Assembly (NCBI GenBank): GCA_023143935.1
Contig: JAGLGQ010000024.1
Span: 1 to 8,180, forward strand
Reading direction: 5' to 3'
Origin: Minisyncoccota bacterium
GTDB lineage: Bacteria; Patescibacteriota; Minisyncoccia; Phycocordibacterales; GCA-2747955
DNA length: 8,180 nucleotides
Position numbers and translations under genes: made by a program. Under the pieces are notes generated by a model that saw only the letters and a program-made list of their open reading frames with translations, was not told the DNA's origin and made no database searches. The first letter of the stretch is position 1; every line of letters starts with the position of its first letter. Below, piece by piece: positions 1-8,180 of this stretch.

Positions 1-216
1 AGTATGAAACATAAAGAAAAAAGTAATTAAAAAATAAGATAAATTTGAAAATCTAAATTTTTTAAAAGTAATTATTAATAAAATAACTGGAATTAAAATT
101 GGTAAATTTTCAGCCCACCAAACAGCCCTATCAAATGGAGCAATGGCTAAAAAACTAAATTCAATAATATAAATTAATAATAAAAAATGTGGAAAATATT
201 TTTTTAAGGTATTCAT
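1..216 (-). CDS. DUF2238/YjdF-like membrane protein, N-terminal part
   Basis: The minus strand reads open from an ATG at 216-214 to the left edge of the window: 72 codons of a longer gene with no stop. The visible part is hydrophobic, with likely membrane helices near residues 8-27, 36-51 and from 59 on. Between the first two is a PFDRAVWWAENLP stretch (residues 27-39). A conserved P-x-x-R-x-x-W-x-x-E-N pattern after the first helix is what I associate with the DUF2238 (E. coli YjdF) family of inner-membrane proteins, whose biochemical role is unknown. The start is supported by a TGATATAAT element ending 8 bases upstream, so the transcript would begin almost at the ATG; there is no Shine-Dalgarno sequence. 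The gene diverges from alr with 57 bp between the start codons. Family assignment is from remembered motif similarity; most of the protein lies outside the window. Confidence 0.7.
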   Translation of the reverse strand, partial: MNTLKKYFPHFLLLIYIIEFSFLAIAPFDRAVWWAENLPILIPVILLIITFKKFRFSNLSYFLITFFFMFHT

Positions 217-224
217 ATTTTTAA

Positions 225-233
225 ATTATATCA
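225..233 (-). promoter_or_regulatory. Extended -10 promoter of the DUF2238-like gene
   Basis: The minus strand reads TGATATAAT: a TG-N motif joined to a perfect TATAAT hexamer (225-230). The hexamer ends 8 bases before the ATG at 216, so initiation about 7 bases downstream would fall 1-2 bases before the start codon. No -35-like box is visible at the usual distance. Confidence 0.6.
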
Positions 234-243
234 TAAAGGAATA

Positions 244-264
244 TGCTATTATATTATTTATAAA
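244..264 (+). promoter_or_regulatory. Candidate promoter elements of alr
   Basis: Two -10 candidates overlap upstream of alr. TGCTATTAT (244-252) is an extended -10 whose hexamer ends 21 bases before the ATG, giving a leader of roughly 15 bases. TATAAA (259-264) lies 9 bases before the ATG and matches the spacing of the other genes here, but has no TG extension. Neither has a clear -35 box. The sequence alone does not decide between them. Confidence 0.4.
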
Positions 265-273
265 CAAAATAAT

Positions 274-2669
<2,396 letters not shown>

Positions 2670-2677
2670 TAAAATAT

Positions 2678-2884
2678 TTATAACATGGCATTCTGCACAC
2701 AAGACGCATAAATAATTTCTAAAATTAAATATAAAACAATACCCAAAAGAAATACTTTAATTTTTTTATCTTTTTTTCCAAAAAATTTTTTAAAATATTT
2801 ATTTTCTGAAATTAATTTATGTTTAAGTAAAATTATTACTATCAAAATAGTAAAAATGAAGACAATCAAATTCAATAAATTCAT
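2678..2884 (-). CDS. Small two-helix membrane protein, unknown function
   Basis: A 68-residue protein I do not recognise. It has two hydrophobic segments, about residues 4-20 and 43-60, joined by a loop rich in lysine (residues 21-42, including KKFFGKKDKK). By the positive-inside rule the loop should be cytoplasmic and both ends outside or periplasmic. A single cysteine (C62) follows helix 2, but this is not a lipoprotein signal because it is near the C terminus. Support for a real gene comes from the clear membrane-protein composition, a -10-like TAATAT ending 7 bases before the ATG, and a good fit between its neighbours: 26 bp before tgt and 71 bp after the stop of the upstream gene. It could be read into tgt, though tgt has its own promoter. 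No function can be assigned. Confidence 0.6.
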   Translation of the reverse strand: MNLLNLIVFIFTILIVIILLKHKLISENKYFKKFFGKKDKKIKVFLLGIVLYLILEIIYASCVQNAML

Positions 2885-2891
2885 ATTTTAT

Positions 2892-2919
2892 ATATTACTA
2901 AAATAAAATAAAAAAACAA
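2892..2919 (-). promoter_or_regulatory. Candidate promoter of the small membrane-protein gene
   Basis: The minus strand has TAATAT (2892-2897) ending 7 bases before the ATG at 2884, and TTGTTT (2914-2919) 16 bases upstream as a partial -35 match. There is no TG extension. The spacing again predicts a leaderless or near-leaderless transcript. The match is modest in a region this AT-rich. Confidence 0.35.
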
Positions 2920-2927
2920 TTCATCGC

Positions 2928-2952
2928 ATGTGCAAAGCCTTGCTTTGCACAT
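2928..2952. terminator. Perfect 11-bp hairpin after the 136-residue gene
   Basis: ATGTGCAAAGC (2928-2938) and its exact reverse complement GCTTTGCACAT (2942-2952) flank a 3-base loop, making a very stable hairpin. It begins 3 bases after the TAG stop (2956-2958) of the minus-strand gene, so it probably marks the 3' end of that mRNA. For a minus transcript the U-rich run starts only about 9-11 bases beyond the stem. In the plus direction the stem is followed directly by TTTTCTATTTTTTC, the better terminator layout, yet no plus-strand gene lies just upstream. It may therefore act in both directions or as an RNA-stabilising 3' stem. Confidence 0.55.
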
Positions 2953-2955
2953 TTT

Positions 2956-3366
2956 CTATTTTTTCTTACACCCAAAATCTTTTAAAATTTTTTCGGTTAA
3001 ACCTTGGACGGTTCTTCCTCCACTGCAATACAAAAAAACAGCATCCGCAGAATAATCTTGAAAAAAATTTTTTTTCTTTTGTTCTTTTAAGAATTCTATG
3101 GCTTTTTCAAAAATTAAATAGTTATCTATTTCGTCTTCTTTATAATTAATTAATTTTTTCTTTAAACAAACAGGAAAATTTGACAAACTCCCCTCTTCTT
3201 CTATTAATTTGTATCCTTTACTAATAAAAACACTGACTTCTACATATTTTTTCAAATTCTGAAAAGCTTTCTTTATTTTTTGTCTTTTTTTTTCATCCTG
3301 CTTATCTATTTTTTTTACTAATTTATTATATTCCTCAATTACACTTACTGGTTTTTTTTCATTCAT
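2956..3366 (-). CDS. Charged soluble hypothetical protein, 136 residues
   Basis: I do not recognise this protein. It has no signal peptide or membrane segment. Residues about 10-40 are lysine/glutamate-rich and likely form a long helix or short coiled coil. A middle part (41-100) has mixed hydrophobic and charged residues. The C-terminal part is the most domain-like: the hydrophobic stretch ADAVFLYC (107-114) runs into SGGRTVQGLTEKILKDFG (115-132), and this would be the best part for a homology search. Cysteines are at 67, 114 and 133. The ATG at 3366 is preferred; a second ATG lies one base out of frame and is not relevant. A promoter-like TTGACG-17-TAATAT lies upstream, with an A10 tract just before the start codon and no Shine-Dalgarno sequence. 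A stable hairpin follows the stop. The gene is divergent from ung with a 120-bp gap. Confidence 0.65.
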   Translation of the reverse strand: MNEKKPVSVIEEYNKLVKKIDKQDEKKRQKIKKAFQNLKKYVEVSVFISKGYKLIEEEGSLSNFPVCLKKKLINYKEDEIDNYLIFEKAIEFLKEQKKKNFFQDYSADAVFLYCSGGRTVQGLTEKILKDFGCKKK

Positions 3367-3386
3367 ATTTTTTTTTTATAAAAATA

Positions 3387-3415
3387 ATATTACAATAAAT
3401 AACATCTTTCGTCAA
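3387..3415 (-). promoter_or_regulatory. Sigma-70-like promoter of the 136-residue gene
   Basis: On the minus strand TTGACG (3410-3415) and TAATAT (3387-3392) are 17 bases apart, the only recognisable -35/-10 pair with canonical spacing in the window. The -10 ends 20 bases before the ATG at 3366, giving a leader of about 14 bases made largely of A. A closer TATAAA (3375-3380), 8 bases before the ATG, is an alternative that would fit the leaderless pattern of the other genes. Confidence 0.45.
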
Positions 3416-3471
3416 ATACTTTTTTAAAATTTACAAGCAAAACTCGTAAAAACTTCTACACTATCAAAAAA

Positions 3472-3480
3472 TGTTATAAT
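3472..3480 (+). promoter_or_regulatory. Extended -10 promoter of ung
   Basis: TGTTATAAT: TG-N plus a perfect TATAAT hexamer (3475-3480), ending 6 bases before the ATG at 3487. Initiation 7 bases after the hexamer would start at the A of the ATG itself, so a fully leaderless mRNA is predicted. No clear -35 box is seen. Confidence 0.65.
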
Positions 3481-3486
3481 AATTTT

Positions 3487-4155
3487 ATGAAAAATATCAA
3501 ATTAGAAAAATCATGGAAAAAGGTTTTAAAAAAAATTTTGGAATCTGAAAAATTCAAAGAATTAGCAAAATTTATACAAAATGAATATCTTACAAAAACT
3601 ATTTACCCAAAACCCAATGATTTATTTTCTGCTTTTAATACAACCTCTTTTGAAAATACAAAAGTTATAATTTTAGGACAAGACCCTTACCATAACCCCA
3701 ATCAAGCTCACGGTCTTTGTTTTTCTGTAAATCACGGTGTAACTCCCCCACCATCATTAAAAAATATCTACAAAGAATTAAAATCAGATTTAAATATTGA
3801 AAAAGATTTTACTGATGGTTTTTTAGACAATTGGGCAAAACAAGGAGTTTTACTTTTAAATGCAGTTTTAACAGTACAAGAAAATTCAGCTGGTTCACAC
3901 GCGGGCAAAGGATGGGAAAATTTTACTGATGAAGTAATTAAACAACTTTCAGATAAAAAAGAAAATTTAATTTTTATACTTTGGGGAAATTATGCTAAAC
4001 AAAAAGGTCAAATTATAGACCGTAAAAAACATTTAGTTTTAGAAGCTGCCCATCCCTCTCCATTTTCAGCTTATAACGGATTTTTCGGATGTAAACATTT
4101 TTCTAAAACCAATAATTATTTAAAAAAAAATAACAAAAAAATAATAAATTGGTAA
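3487..4155 (+). CDS. ung: Uracil-DNA glycosylase, family 1
   Basis: A 222-residue DNA repair enzyme that removes uracil from DNA, arising from cytosine deamination or dUMP incorporation, and starts base-excision repair. All key motifs of family 1 UDG are present: the water-activating loop GQDPYH (64-69, catalytic D66), the uracil-stacking phenylalanine F79 in GLCFSV, the Pro-rich loop TPPPSL (86-91), the uracil-specificity asparagine N125 in LLLNAVLTV, LWGNYA (165-170) and the DNA-intercalation loop HPSPFSAYNGF (189-199, with H189). Length is typical and the protein appears complete. There is no Shine-Dalgarno sequence, and a perfect extended -10 lies just 6 bases upstream of the start. It is divergent from the 136-residue gene and convergent with the helicase gene, with a hairpin terminator between their ends. 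Assignment is very secure. Confidence 0.97.
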   Translation: MKNIKLEKSWKKVLKKILESEKFKELAKFIQNEYLTKTIYPKPNDLFSAFNTTSFENTKVIILGQDPYHNPNQAHGLCFSVNHGVTPPPSLKNIYKELKSDLNIEKDFTDGFLDNWAKQGVLLLNAVLTVQENSAGSHAGKGWENFTDEVIKQLSDKKENLIFILWGNYAKQKGQIIDRKKHLVLEAAHPSPFSAYNGFFGCKHFSKTNNYLKKNNKKIINW

Positions 4156-4169
4156 CTTTTAAGCAATTT

Positions 4170-4195
4170 TAAGCAGGTCCGGCCTGCTTATTTTT
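4170..4195 (+). terminator. Intrinsic terminator of ung
   Basis: TAAGCAGG (4170-4177) and CCTGCTTA (4183-4190) form an 8-bp stem with a 5-base TCCGG loop, followed by five T (4191-4195), 15 bases after the ung stop. The stem is far more GC-rich than its surroundings. The T tract overlaps the stop codon of the convergent helicase gene. In the minus direction the stem is followed by AAAATTGC, so the terminator mainly serves ung. A 9-base direct repeat, TTTTAAGCA (4157-4165 and 4167-4175), precedes and overlaps the left arm. Confidence 0.8.
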
Positions 4196-5882
4196 AAAGA
4201 AATACTAAGGCTAATTTTATATCTTGATAATCAATTTCTTCATTAAAATAATCAAAAACAGATTTTAATTTTAAAACACCACCTTCGGTAAAATTATTTT
4301 TATCTTTTTTTAAAATTTTTACAGCTTTTTTGATTTTATTAAAAATCTTTTTTTCTGGTTTAAATCTTTCTAAATTAACATCATATCCATCTTTTAAAAT
4401 TTTTAAATGTTTTATGGCTGTTTCCATGGAAAACCCTCTCTCTTCTGCCAATTCTTCAACAATATCAAAATTATCAATTATGGACGCTGTTATATCATAT
4501 GTAGAATTTTTTTGTAACACGTCTTTCCCTTTTTTTTCTTCCGATTTTTCAATAACTTCTAGTGATGCACCTATTTTTTCTAAAAAATTTATAAATAACT
4601 CTTGCTTTTGTTCATCAGACGCTTTATTCATCAAATCCTCTGACTTAATCGACGCGTCCTGCATTCTTTTATCAACAAAAAGTATTAAAGAATCAACTTC
4701 TAAAGCTTTTTGATTAAAACCATGAAGCTTTAAACCTTTTGAATTTTTAACACGCGACAAAGCAACATATCCCTGCCCTGTTTCAAAAGTTTTAGATAAA
4801 TCAATCTCGGCAACATCTAAACTCATACCCTGTGATTTATGTACAGTTATAGCCCAAGCCAAACGCAAGGGTATTTGAGAAACAGAAGCTATTATTTTTT
4901 TATTATCATCTTCTAACATCCAATCTTCCTGTTCTACTTCAATTTTTTTACCAGAAAAAATTTTTACAATGGGAAAATTTCTTTCATTAAAATCAACAAT
5001 TTTTCCAATTGTTCCATTTATATATCCTTTTTCTAAATTATTTTTTATAAAGATAACAACCGCCTCTTTTTTTAATTCAATATTTTCTAAAATTAATGAA
5101 GATTTAAATATTTTTTCTATTCTTTTTTTGGTACCTCTATTTATTGATTCAAAAAAATACCTTTTTCCTCCTAAATCATTTAACTCCCCCTGATTAATTC
5201 GGTCCACATCCATATTATGTGTATATAATTTTGTGGGCCTAAAAGAAATATCTAATTCTTTACTTTCAGCATTTTTTAAAAAAGTATAACTTTCTTTTGT
5301 AATATCTCCTCCCCGAATTTCATCTAAAACTTTTATTAATTCGTCATCATCTTGTCTAAATTTTTCTTCTAAATAACAAGTTGAAAAAGAAGAATCTTTC
5401 CAAATAGGACTTTGCCACGCGAATTTTTTTTGTTCTCTTTTTCTAGTAATTGGAGGAAGTTGAAAAAAATCTCCAGATACAATTATTTGTACACCGCCAA
5501 ATGGTTGATTAGAAAACTTAAAGGCTTTTAAAATTTTATCTACTGCTTCAAAAATTTTTGGGGAAACCATAGATATTTCATCTATTAATAAAACTTTCAA
5601 TTTTGATAATCTTTGATGAAGATATTTTCTTTGTAATAAATTATCTAAATAACGCTCATCTACATCTTCAATTATTCCAAGCCCAAAAAAAGAATGAATT
5701 GTAATACCGTTTAAATGTGACGCTGCAATTCCAGTGGGAGCTACCACGGCTGGAGAAACTCCCCTTTCTTTTAAATATTCCATATATTCTCTTAATAAAA
5801 AAGTTTTACCTGTACCAGCAGAACCAGTCAAAAATATATTTTTTCCAGTTTTTAGAATATCCAAAGCTGTTTTTTGTTTCAT
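4194..5882 (-). CDS. PIF1-like SF1 DNA helicase with C-terminal HTH extension
   Basis: A 562-residue ATP-dependent DNA helicase, expected to act 5'-3' like PIF1/RecD-type enzymes and to help at replication or recombination structures. Motifs in order: Walker A GSAGTGKT (20-27), APTGIAA (48-54), Walker B LLIDEIS (98-104), GDFFQLPP (137-144, Q141), an arginine-bearing LEEKFRQ (171-177), the 2B/SH3-like part near GYINGTIG (286-293), TVHKSQGMSLD (346-356) and GYVALSRVKNSKGL (371-384, R377). Residues after about 410 are an extension: a charged linker, then a helix-turn-helix-like region DIVEELAEERGFSMETAIKH (473-492), ending in SVFDYFNEEIDYQDIKLALVFL. This resembles the HTH_40-type tails of RecQ and PIF1-like helicases and may bind DNA. 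It starts 41 bp after the DUF4010 gene but has its own extended -10, 8 bases before the ATG; no ribosome binding site is present. Confidence 0.93.
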   Translation of the reverse strand: MKQKTALDILKTGKNIFLTGSAGTGKTFLLREYMEYLKERGVSPAVVAPTGIAASHLNGITIHSFFGLGIIEDVDERYLDNLLQRKYLHQRLSKLKVLLIDEISMVSPKIFEAVDKILKAFKFSNQPFGGVQIIVSGDFFQLPPITRKREQKKFAWQSPIWKDSSFSTCYLEEKFRQDDDELIKVLDEIRGGDITKESYTFLKNAESKELDISFRPTKLYTHNMDVDRINQGELNDLGGKRYFFESINRGTKKRIEKIFKSSLILENIELKKEAVVIFIKNNLEKGYINGTIGKIVDFNERNFPIVKIFSGKKIEVEQEDWMLEDDNKKIIASVSQIPLRLAWAITVHKSQGMSLDVAEIDLSKTFETGQGYVALSRVKNSKGLKLHGFNQKALEVDSLILFVDKRMQDASIKSEDLMNKASDEQKQELFINFLEKIGASLEVIEKSEEKKGKDVLQKNSTYDITASIIDNFDIVEELAEERGFSMETAIKHLKILKDGYDVNLERFKPEKKIFNKIKKAVKILKKDKNNFTEGGVLKLKSVFDYFNEEIDYQDIKLALVFL

Positions 5883-5890
5883 TATTTTCT

Positions 5891-5899
5891 ATTTTAACA
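5891..5899 (-). promoter_or_regulatory. Extended -10 promoter of the helicase gene
   Basis: The minus strand reads TGTTAAAAT; the TAAAAT hexamer (5891-5896) ends 8 bases before the ATG at 5882. It sits in the 41-bp gap behind the DUF4010 gene, so the helicase need not depend on read-through. No -35 box is recognisable. Confidence 0.6.
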
Positions 5900-5923
5900 T
5901 AAACTTAAAAAATCTATTAAATT

Positions 5924-7204
5924 TTATAAAAATAAAAATACAATAAATCCCACTAAAGAAGTTATAAAAATAGCTGGTGAAACTTTTTTAAATAATTTTT
6001 TGTTTCCCAATACAAAAACATAAAAAAGCTTAATTAAAGTATTTACCACAACAGCAATCATTATAATATCAACCACAAATCCAATTTCTATTTTTGAAAT
6101 TTTAAAAGATTCTAAAATAGATAATACAACAGCATCAGCATCCACCAAAGAAGCCAAAGAAGCTGCAAAATATGCGCCCCAATCACCAAAAAAATATTTT
6201 CCAAAATATACTGCAAATAAAATTACAATAAAAATAACAGCAAATTTTAAAGCGGGTAATATTTCAAAAGGACTTTTAACTTCATCTACTTTTTCTTTTA
6301 AAACTCTTTGCTTTTTTTTTGAATCCATTATATAAAAATAAGAAAAGAAAAATAATGCTGGTAACAACATAGACAAAGAAATAGCAATAAATTTAAAACT
6401 AAAATCTTGCGAAATAATTATAATTTCAGCAATAATTCTCAACTGCATCACAAAAACCGAAAGCATTATTCCTGCGGCCAAAAGATTTATTCTCTTTGTT
6501 TCATGACTTTTATTTGATAAAGAAATAGTGGTGGCAGTACTAGAAACAATGGCTCCCAAAAAAGAAGTAACTAGAATACTTTTTTTACTACCGAGATATT
6601 TTTGAAAAAAATATCCTATAAAACTAATTCCTGAAATTAAAATTACAATAAGCCATACATTAAAAGGAATGAAAATACCAAAAGGATCAATTGCTTCTTT
6701 GGGTAATAATGGCAATATTAAAGCAGATACAATAATAAGCTGTAAAGCTCCCGACCATTCACGAAAAGAAAAATCTTTTGCAAAAGCATGAAACTGATAT
6801 TTATATGCAGAAAATATTGCTAAAATTATGGTTATAATTATAGCTAAAAGAATTTTTTCATACCCAATTAATACACCCACCCAAAACATAATCAAACCCA
6901 AAATTTCTGAAGTAAGCCCATATCTTTTAAGATTAAATACCCCGTTAAAATATGCAATGGCAATAAAAATAAATAATCCACAAAAAAATAAAACAGGGAG
7001 ATACTTAAAATCATCAAAAAAAGTAGAAATAGTACCCAAAAGCGCAAACAATGGTAAAGTTCTAATACCCATCAATCCTATCATTTTTTCTTTTTGAAAA
7101 AACATCTCTCTTCTTAATCCAACAAAAACTCCCAAAAATATTGAGATTAAAATTTGATAAATTTGATTTGAAGGATTTAAAAAAGTTTCAAAAAATATTT
7201 CCAT
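5924..7204 (-). CDS. MgtC/SapB-DUF4010 family membrane protein
   Basis: A polytopic inner-membrane protein of 426 residues. The N-terminal MgtC/SapB-like half has the signature GLRRE (29-33), GIRTLPLFALLG (46-57) and a T-S-E-containing helix (98-112). After a short soluble stretch (FAKDFSFREW, 141-150), the DUF4010 half carries GAIVSSTATTISLS (217-230), a charged loop (294-312) and the conserved GDWGAYFAASLASLVDADAV (340-359). About a dozen hydrophobic segments can be counted. The family has no settled biochemical activity; MgtC relatives are linked to magnesium limitation and virulence, but that should not be transferred to this protein. The frame can be extended to an ATG at 7225, but that codon overlaps the extended -10 (7216-7224), so I chose the ATG at 7204, which gives a normal family N-terminus, MEIFFETFLN. 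It diverges from pnp with 108 bp between starts. Confidence 0.88.
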   Translation of the reverse strand: MEIFFETFLNPSNQIYQILISIFLGVFVGLRREMFFQKEKMIGLMGIRTLPLFALLGTISTFFDDFKYLPVLFFCGLFIFIAIAYFNGVFNLKRYGLTSEILGLIMFWVGVLIGYEKILLAIIITIILAIFSAYKYQFHAFAKDFSFREWSGALQLIIVSALILPLLPKEAIDPFGIFIPFNVWLIVILISGISFIGYFFQKYLGSKKSILVTSFLGAIVSSTATTISLSNKSHETKRINLLAAGIMLSVFVMQLRIIAEIIIISQDFSFKFIAISLSMLLPALFFFSYFYIMDSKKKQRVLKEKVDEVKSPFEILPALKFAVIFIVILFAVYFGKYFFGDWGAYFAASLASLVDADAVVLSILESFKISKIEIGFVVDIIMIAVVVNTLIKLFYVFVLGNKKLFKKVSPAIFITSLVGFIVFLFL

Positions 7205-7215
7205 ATATAAAAAAC

Positions 7216-7224
7216 ATTTTAACA
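7216..7224 (-). promoter_or_regulatory. Extended -10 promoter that sets the DUF4010 start
   Basis: The minus strand reads TGTTAAAAT, identical to the helicase promoter element. The hexamer (7216-7221) ends 11 bases before the ATG at 7204. The upstream in-frame ATG (7223-7225) lies partly inside the element and would be upstream of the transcript start, which argues against the longer protein. Confidence 0.55.
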
Positions 7225-7295
7225 TATTTTTAATATTTCATTTTTACTTTTCCCCAACGACATTTTTATAAAATATAAAAAAAATTTATATTATC

Positions 7296-7304
7296 TGTTA
7301 CAAT
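7296..7304 (+). promoter_or_regulatory. Extended -10 promoter of pnp
   Basis: TGTTACAAT: the TACAAT hexamer (7299-7304) ends 8 bases before the ATG at 7313, with only A residues and one T in between. The region further upstream (7271-7284) is A-rich, with no -35 box. A transcript with a 1-2 base leader is predicted. There is no room here for the structured autoregulatory leader known for pnp in enterobacteria. Confidence 0.6.
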
Positions 7305-7312
7305 AAAAAAAT

Positions 7313-8180
7313 ATGGAATTAAAAAAATACGAAATATCTGTACAAAATTCTGAAAAAATGATTTTTGAATTTACAGATTTAGCAGAACAAACAAACGGTT
7401 CGGTTTTAGTATCGCAAGGAGAAACAAAAATATTAGTAACTGCAACCATGGGAGAATTATCTCGTAAAAATTATTTTCCACTTCGTGTAGATTATTTAGA
7501 AAAATATTATGCTCGAGGAGAAATTATGGGGGGTAGATATAGAAAAAGAGAAGGAAAACCATCTACAGAAGCGACTTTAACTTCAAGAATAATAGATAGA
7601 AGTATTAGACCTTTTTTTCCAAAAGATTTAAAAAATGAAATTCAAGTTATTATTACAGTTTTATCTTTGGGGAAATATGATCCTGACATTTTGGCAATAA
7701 ATGGTACTTCATTGGCATTGGCAACATCTGATATACCTTGGAATGGACCTACAGGGGCAATCCGAATTACAAAAGATAGTAACGGACAAATACTTTTCAA
7801 TCCAAATTTTACAGAAATAAAAAAAGAAGAAAATATTTTTAAATCTGTTTTTTCTGGACATGATGATAAAATTTCCATGATTGAAACTGAATCAAAAGAA
7901 ATACCAGAAGAGGATTTTTTACAAATTACAGAACAAGCAATTTTAGAAACAACAATAATTTCTAAAAAAATTAAGGAAATAGCATCTGAAATTGGAAAAG
8001 AAAAATTAACTTATCAATCAGATAAAAAAAATATTGAATTTTTAGAAAAAATATTTCAAGAAACTTTTTTAGAAAAATTTAAAATGGATTTTGTTAAAGA
8101 TGGTGAATTTGATGAAAATTTAGAAAAAGAATTTAATTTAAAAATTAAAGAAGAAAATTTTAAAATTAAAGATGAAGAAA
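7313..8180 (+). CDS. pnp: Polynucleotide phosphorylase, N-terminal part
   Basis: The reading frame is open from the ATG at 7313 to the right edge: 289 codons plus one base of a gene normally near 700 codons. PNPase degrades RNA 3'-5' by phosphorolysis and can add tails, often within an RNA-decay complex. The first RNase PH-like core is plain: GSVLVSQGETKILVTATMG, PLRVDYLEKYYARGEIMGG, then KREGKPSTEATLTSRIIDRS and IRPFFP, and later NGTSLALATSDIPWNGPTG. The loop written FFRR in E. coli reads RYRKREG here, changed but still basic. After about residue 165 comes the acidic/lysine-rich all-helical linker. The second core, KH and S1 domains lie beyond the window. The start is supported by an extended -10 eight bases upstream; no Shine-Dalgarno sequence is present. 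A minus-strand frame at 7642-7878 is a shadow of this gene. Confidence 0.95.
   Translation, partial: MELKKYEISVQNSEKMIFEFTDLAEQTNGSVLVSQGETKILVTATMGELSRKNYFPLRVDYLEKYYARGEIMGGRYRKREGKPSTEATLTSRIIDRSIRPFFPKDLKNEIQVIITVLSLGKYDPDILAINGTSLALATSDIPWNGPTGAIRITKDSNGQILFNPNFTEIKKEENIFKSVFSGHDDKISMIETESKEIPEEDFLQITEQAILETTIISKKIKEIASEIGKEKLTYQSDKKNIEFLEKIFQETFLEKFKMDFVKDGEFDENLEKEFNLKIKEENFKIKDEE

Noticed and set aside
2928..3149. Plus-strand frame of 73 codons
   Set aside because: It starts in the stem of the hairpin, runs antisense to the 136-residue gene, and has a composition expected of a complementary-strand shadow.
4330..5193. Plus-strand frames antisense to the helicase
   Set aside because: Serine/phenylalanine-rich translations typical of the reverse complement of lysine/glutamate-rich coding sequence.
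5717..5946. Two overlapping plus-strand frames near the helicase start
   Set aside because: They overlap the Walker A region of the helicase on the other strand and have no promoter or recognisable product.
6828..7097. Plus-strand frame antisense to the DUF4010 gene
   Set aside because: It is the complement of membrane-helix codons with conserved MgtC motifs; no independent signal.
7205..7312. Riboswitch or structured leader before pnp or the DUF4010 gene
   Set aside because: The promoter elements lie within 6-11 bases of each start, leaving no transcribed leader to fold, and no extended stem was found in the 108-bp gap.
7642..7878. Minus-strand frame inside pnp
   Set aside because: The plus strand encodes conserved PNPase core sequence here.

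Overview
The window is strongly AT-rich DNA carrying tightly packed, mostly housekeeping genes that read in the standard bacterial code, with no in-frame TGA in any gene. Gene content and style suggest a reduced-genome bacterium of the Patescibacteria/CPR type, possibly Parcubacteria-like. The pointers are a PIF1-type helicase with a C-terminal HTH extension, a Tgt with an enlarged middle region, starts without Shine-Dalgarno sequences, and very short intergenic gaps. The lineage is an inference from sequence style only.

Layout: (1) the N-terminal part of a DUF2238/YjdF-like membrane protein on the minus strand, cut by the left edge (1-216); (2) a divergent alanine racemase gene, alr (274-1398, +); (3) tgt, tRNA-guanine transglycosylase (1395-2651, -), convergent with alr and sharing a TTAA that supplies both stop codons; (4) two small unrecognised minus-strand genes, a two-helix membrane protein (2678-2884) and a charged soluble protein (2956-3366), separated by a perfect 11-bp hairpin; (5) ung, uracil-DNA glycosylase (3487-4155, +), with a hairpin terminator facing the convergent gene; (6) a PIF1-like SF1 helicase (4194-5882, -); (7) an MgtC/DUF4010 membrane protein (5924-7204, -), whose start should be moved inward from the longest possible frame; (8) pnp, polynucleotide phosphorylase (7313 to the right edge, +), divergent from gene 7 and cut by the window.

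The genes cover unrelated household tasks: D-alanine supply for peptidoglycan, tRNA modification, uracil repair, DNA unwinding, membrane function and RNA turnover. They do not look like one operon or one system. Almost every gene seems to have its own promoter, even where the gap to the upstream same-strand gene is only 26 or 41 bp.

The most striking signal is regulatory. Six of nine genes have a TG-N-TANAAT extended -10 element ending 6-11 bases before the start codon, with no ribosome binding site and no clear -35 box, which predicts leaderless or nearly leaderless mRNAs. I saw no mobile element, CRISPR array, tRNA, rRNA or prophage gene, and no convincing new multi-gene system.
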